In this document: piece after piece, positions 5,938 through 8,571 of the stretch
Position numbering within the stretch: the first letter of the stretch is position 1
How the letters are laid out: every line of letters starts with the position of its first letter
Origin: an uncultured Oscillospiraceae bacterium
GTDB lineage: Bacteria; Bacillota; Clostridia; Oscillospirales; Oscillospiraceae
Reading direction: 5' to 3'
NCBI GenBank assembly: GCA_934511545.1
Contig: CAKSWM010000049.1
Span: 1-8,571, forward strand
Length of the DNA: 8,571 nucleotides
The notes under the pieces: generated by a model
What the model was told of the DNA's origin: nothing
Databases searched by the model: none
Seen by the model: only the letters and a program-made list of their open reading frames with translations
Translations under genes and position numbers: made by a program

Positions 5938-5953
5938 AGTAAATATATTTACT
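5938..5953. promoter_or_regulatory. Perfect 16-bp palindrome at the CoA-transferase transcription start: candidate operator
   Basis: AGTAAATATATTTACT is a perfect palindrome starting 6 bp after the -10 box, so it covers the expected +1. A bound dimer there would block initiation. The TetR-type regulator encoded just after the CoA-transferase is the obvious candidate, but its own promoter carries a different repeat. The sequence is AT-only in its centre, so some chance of coincidence remains. Confidence 0.55.
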
Positions 5954-5984
5954 AAATCTATTCAATTAATGTGGAGGAAGGATA

Positions 5985-7280
5985 ATGAACTATCGCGAAA
6001 TATATGAGTCCAAGCTGACCGACGTACAGGGTGCGCTGAAGCTGATACGGTCCGGGGACGGCATCTGTCTCGGCAAAGACTGCAACGAGCCGCAGCTTTT
6101 CTGCCGCGAACTGCACACGATCGCCGACCGTGTAGAGGGCGTCACGGTCCTGAAGGGCCGCTCGTCGGATTACGGCTTTATGCAGAATGAGGGGATGAAG
6201 GGGCATATCCTGACCCAGAGCGCGTTCTATGCCCGCGGCTGGGAGCGCCCGCAGGAGCTTGGCAACGTGACCTTCGTCGCCTGCGACCTCTATGACCAGC
6301 CGTTCAACTACAATGCGGCGTATCCGCGCAATGTCTACTGCGTCGCCGCGACTCCGATGGATGAAAACGGCAATTTCCAGGTCAATCTCTCCCTGATGTG
6401 GGAAATGGACATCAACCCGCTGTCCTGCGACCGTATTATTATTGAGGAGAACAAGCAGCTGCTCCGCGTCAAGGGCGGACAGGAGATAAACATAAAGGAT
6501 GTTGACGCGGTATATACCGCCGATTATCAGCCGCCCGAGATACAGGATCTGCAATGCTCCGAGATCGAGGACAGGATAGGCGAGTATGTCGCATCTCTCG
6601 TGCCGGACGGAGCGACCTTCCAGCTTGGCATCGGCACGCTGCCGAACGCCTGCGCCACTCATATGATGGACAAGAAGGAACTCGGCATCCACAGCGAGAT
6701 GTTCACGAATCTCATGGCGGAGATGGTCGAGAGGGGAGTTGTTACCGGCCGCGCCAAGAACCTGAACAGATATGAGCATACCTTCTGCTTCGGCGGCGGG
6801 ACCCAGAAGCTGTATCAGCATCTGCACGACAACCCCAACTGCGTGATACGCCCGGCGAGCTATGTTACCGATCCGCGCGTTATAATGCAGAACGACAATA
6901 TGTATTCGATAAACGGCATTCTGGAGATCGACCTGACCGGTCAGGTCTGCTCCGAGTCCATCGGTACCCGGCAGTACTCCGGCCCGGGCGGTGGATTCGA
7001 CTTTGCCTATGGCGCACAGCACTCAAAGGGCGGCCGCAGCATTCTCATCATGCAGTCCCGGACCAAGAAGGGCCAGGCAAAGATAAAGACCATGCTGACG
7101 CCCGGCGCACAGGTAACGATCCCGCGTCCGTATGCCGACACAGTCGTTACGGAGTATGGCGTTGCCTATCTCAAGGGGCGTTCCCTGCATGACCGCGTTA
7201 TGAACCTGATAGCCATCGCTCACCCCGACGACCGTGAGCAGCTTCGCCGCGAGGCCGCCGCGCTGAACTATATTGTCTGA
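5985..7280 (+). CDS. Acetyl-CoA hydrolase/transferase family CoA-transferase (4-hydroxybutyrate/butyryl-CoA:acetate type)
   Basis: A 431-residue family I CoA-transferase of the acetyl-CoA hydrolase/transferase group. The enzymes move CoA between an acyl-CoA and a free acid, usually acetate, through a glutamyl-CoA thioester. Visible signatures are the N-terminal IRSGDGICLGKDCNEP (21-36), QLGIGTLPNA (213-222), the motif GIHSEMF (234-240) whose E238 is the likely catalytic glutamate, and YSGPGGGFDFAYGA (341-354) with the following KGGRSI. Length fits the family (about 430-450). The exact acyl substrate (butyrate, 4-hydroxybutyrate, propionate, succinate) cannot be settled from sequence. A strong ribosome site (GGAGG, 5973-5977, 7-nt spacer) supports the start. 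It has its own promoter with a palindrome at +1 and is followed after 66 nt by a TetR-type regulator, so ligand-controlled expression is likely. No dedicated acyl-CoA pathway gene adjoins it. Confidence 0.88.
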   Translation: MNYREIYESKLTDVQGALKLIRSGDGICLGKDCNEPQLFCRELHTIADRVEGVTVLKGRSSDYGFMQNEGMKGHILTQSAFYARGWERPQELGNVTFVACDLYDQPFNYNAAYPRNVYCVAATPMDENGNFQVNLSLMWEMDINPLSCDRIIIEENKQLLRVKGGQEINIKDVDAVYTADYQPPEIQDLQCSEIEDRIGEYVASLVPDGATFQLGIGTLPNACATHMMDKKELGIHSEMFTNLMAEMVERGVVTGRAKNLNRYEHTFCFGGGTQKLYQHLHDNPNCVIRPASYVTDPRVIMQNDNMYSINGILEIDLTGQVCSESIGTRQYSGPGGGFDFAYGAQHSKGGRSILIMQSRTKKGQAKIKTMLTPGAQVTIPRPYADTVVTEYGVAYLKGRSLHDRVMNLIAIAHPDDREQLRREAAALNYIV

Positions 7281-7285
7281 AGTTC

Positions 7286-7314
7286 TTGCTTATTTTCTGG
7301 ATTTTGAATATAAT
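7286..7314 (+). promoter_or_regulatory. Promoter of the tetR-type gene
   Basis: A perfect -10 box TATAAT (7309-7314) lies 17 bp after TTGCTT (7286-7291), a weak -35. It falls in the 66-nt gap after the CoA-transferase gene, so the regulator can be transcribed on its own and also by readthrough. Confidence 0.65.
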
Positions 7315-7318
7315 TCAA
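7304..7318. promoter_or_regulatory. Inverted repeat over the tetR -10 box: candidate autoregulatory operator
   Basis: TTGAAT-ATA-ATTCAA is a perfect 6-3-6 inverted repeat that contains the whole -10 box TATAAT. Binding there would block the promoter, the usual TetR autoregulation arrangement. Its sequence differs from the palindrome at 5938-5953, though both regions share ATTCAATTA (5960-5968 and 7313-7321). Confidence 0.5.
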
Positions 7319-7346
7319 TTATTATAGTTCAGAAACAGGAGATTGG

Positions 7347-7925
7347 ATGGAACAGACTAAAAAGCTTAAACGCAGTGAACAGGCCGCCGCGACAAAGGCG
7401 GCTCTGACGGAGTCCGCGCTGCGCCTCTTCGCAGAACGCGGCTATGACAATGTTTCGATAGCGGATATCTGCGGCAGTGTCGGTGTTACAGTGGGTGTGT
7501 TTTATCACTACTTTTCCACCAAAAGCGGCGTTTATAAGGAGCTTTCGCTGAGCATGGATGAGCGCATACGTGCGTTTGAACCAAAGAGCAGCGATGCTCT
7601 TGGAAAAATCGCGGAGATACTGCATTGCTATGCCGAGATCACGCGGGATATCGGCGTTGAAACGATGAGCGTTATCCTGACGCCTGCAAACAGGCTGGTA
7701 TATACGAACAATCTTTCCGCGAAGCGTATACGCAGCATAATCGAGGAAGGACAGCGAACGGGCGAGATATCGACTGCCGCGACGCCGCTGAACCAGATGC
7801 GGCTGATATATTCGTCGGTTTGGGGCGTTGTTCTGTTCTGGTGCAGCGTGGGCGGAGAATTTGACCTCATTCAGGACATCGACAACGCGGTGCGGACGGC
7901 GCTGCGCGCGCTTGAGCCGCGGTAG
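7347..7925 (+). CDS. TetR/AcrR-family transcriptional regulator
   Basis: A 192-residue protein, normal length for TetR regulators. Residues 16-62 form the DNA-binding domain: a first helix region (TKAALTESALRLFAERGYDNV), then the helix-turn-helix SIADICGSVGVTVGVFYHYF (37-56) with the hallmark YHYF and the following KSGVY. The C-terminal two thirds are helical and variable, as expected for the ligand-binding and dimerisation domain; it holds only two Cys (C94, C166). The ligand is unknown; an acyl-CoA or short-chain acid would suit the adjacent CoA-transferase, but this is inference. AGGAG (7337-7341) lies 5 nt upstream of ATG 7347. Probable targets are its own promoter (repeat at 7304-7318) and the CoA-transferase promoter (palindrome at 5938-5953). 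Confidence 0.9.
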   Translation: MEQTKKLKRSEQAAATKAALTESALRLFAERGYDNVSIADICGSVGVTVGVFYHYFSTKSGVYKELSLSMDERIRAFEPKSSDALGKIAEILHCYAEITRDIGVETMSVILTPANRLVYTNNLSAKRIRSIIEEGQRTGEISTAATPLNQMRLIYSSVWGVVLFWCSVGGEFDLIQDIDNAVRTALRALEPR

Positions 7926-7966
7926 AAAAAGGCGCGGGCTCGCCGCAGAAATGAAATAATACAGAC

Positions 7967-8004
7967 AAAAAGGGCGCTGATACGAAAGTATCAGCGCCCT
8001 TTTT
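7967..8004. terminator. Bidirectional intrinsic terminator between tetR and the dehydratase gene
   Basis: A 17-bp perfect stem (7967-7983 with 7988-8004) closes a GAAA tetraloop; the core is AGGGCGCTGATAC. A runs lie on the left and T runs on the right, so it can stop the plus-strand tetR transcript and the minus-strand dehydratase transcript. Confidence 0.92.
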
Positions 8005-8030
8005 CTATTTTTTCTTCAATTTTAAGAGCT

Positions 8031-8571
8031 TTATCTTATCGTTGCGATCTCCGCCTCGGACAGAGCCTTTTCGCTCAGCTCCTGGCCGATGCCCGGCTTG
8101 TCGGGTATCGAAAATGCCCCGTTCACCGGCTGATAGTCATAGACGCACATCTCCGTAACGCAGGGCAGCGTGCTGCTCATGTGGTGCTCATGTATCGTGA
8201 AATTCGGTATCGCTGCCTCGACCTGGAGCGCGGCCGCAAGACTGATCGGGCTGCAGCAGACGTGCATCTGTGCACCGACGTCGAAGGTCTGAGCCATGTC
8301 GCAGATCTTTTTGACTTCCGAAATTCCGCCGCATATGCCGATGTCCGGCTGTATGAGAGCCAATGCGCCGTCCCGCATAAGCGGCAAAAAGCCCCAGCGC
8401 GTGTATGTGCGCTCGCCTGTCGCGAGCGGTATGCTGGTGCTTTCGGCGAGCTTTCTGAAAGCCTCCGGGCGCATCGGGCTTGCGGCTTCCTCAAGGAACA
8501 TAATGTTATATGGCTCTGCCATCTTTGCAAACTGCAATGCGCTGACGGCGTCCGTACGGCAGTGGTTTTCG
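8031..8571 (-). CDS. Enolase-superfamily (mandelate racemase/galactonate dehydratase-like) enzyme, C-terminal part
   Basis: The frame is open to the window edge, giving the last 180 residues (first full codon ends at 8570) and stopping at TAA 8031-8033. The fragment carries the C-terminal barrel of the mandelate racemase/muconate lactonizing group. It starts ENHCRTDAVSALQFAK, where the His aligns with the catalytic His after the first metal ligand in DgoD-type dehydratases. It continues with LEEA (second Glu metal ligand), ATGERTYTRW (third Glu ligand), QPDIGICGGISE and a His in GAQMHVCCSP, the second catalytic His of acid-sugar dehydratases. Such enzymes dehydrate aldonic acids (galactonate, gluconate, mannonate) with Mg2+. 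Which sugar acid is used cannot be told, and the N-terminal capping domain lies outside. Cys occupies the place usually held by Gly after ENH, and a Cys pair follows the second His. The gene faces tetR and shares a bidirectional terminator with it. Confidence 0.88.
   Translation of the reverse strand, partial: ENHCRTDAVSALQFAKMAEPYNIMFLEEAASPMRPEAFRKLAESTSIPLATGERTYTRWGFLPLMRDGALALIQPDIGICGGISEVKKICDMAQTFDVGAQMHVCCSPISLAAALQVEAAIPNFTIHEHHMSSTLPCVTEMCVYDYQPVNGAFSIPDKPGIGQELSEKALSEAEIATIR

Noticed and set aside
5958..7022. 354-codon open frame on the minus strand opposite the CoA-transferase
   Set aside because: The plus strand encodes a full CoA-transferase with its catalytic motif and ribosome site; the antisense product shows no known motif or ribosome site.

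Overview
The window looks like chromosomal DNA of a moderately GC-rich Bacillota bacterium, most likely a gut-type Clostridia. This is an inference from three things: strong Shine-Dalgarno sites (AGGAG, GGAGG), a clostridial-style lipobox (LCAC-G) and an aspartyl-tRNA synthetase tail of the Firmicutes type ([10 protein letters not shown]). No rRNA, tRNA, CRISPR array or insertion sequence is visible.

Bases 1-3753 hold one compact plus-strand block: the 3' end of aspS, comM (yifB-type AAA+ ATPase), metN and metI. metN starts 10 nt after comM stops, metN and metI overlap by 8 nt, and a strong intrinsic terminator follows metI. metN-metI encode the ATPase and permease of a methionine ABC importer, with no promoter or methionine/SAM riboswitch directly in front of them.

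Bases 3775-4611 carry a minus-strand short-chain dehydrogenase/reductase (SDR) gene with its own TATAAT promoter. It separates metN-metI from the binding-protein gene metQ.

Bases 4703-5857 are the most interesting part. A promoter drives a 39-codon reading frame with an excellent ribosome binding site and 7 Met codons, six of them internal within 15 codons. It is followed by an intrinsic terminator and then by metQ. The leader and terminator contain four alternating segments (ACCGG / CCGGT / ACCGG / CCGGT) able to form mutually exclusive 1:2, 2:3 and 3:4 helices, as in classical trp/his-type attenuation. I propose that this is a translation-coupled attenuator sensing methionyl-tRNA(Met), where T-box or SAM riboswitches would be usual in Firmicutes. 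A 20-bp perfect hairpin terminates metQ.

Bases 5858-7925 hold a CoA-transferase gene of the acetyl-CoA hydrolase/transferase family and a TetR-type regulator. The CoA-transferase promoter (TTGACA-17-TATTAT) has a perfect 16-bp palindrome at the expected transcription start. The tetR promoter has a 15-bp inverted repeat covering its -10 box. Both are candidate operators, though their sequences differ.

A bidirectional terminator (7967-8004) separates tetR from a convergent, truncated minus-strand gene for an enolase-superfamily sugar-acid dehydratase that runs off the right edge.
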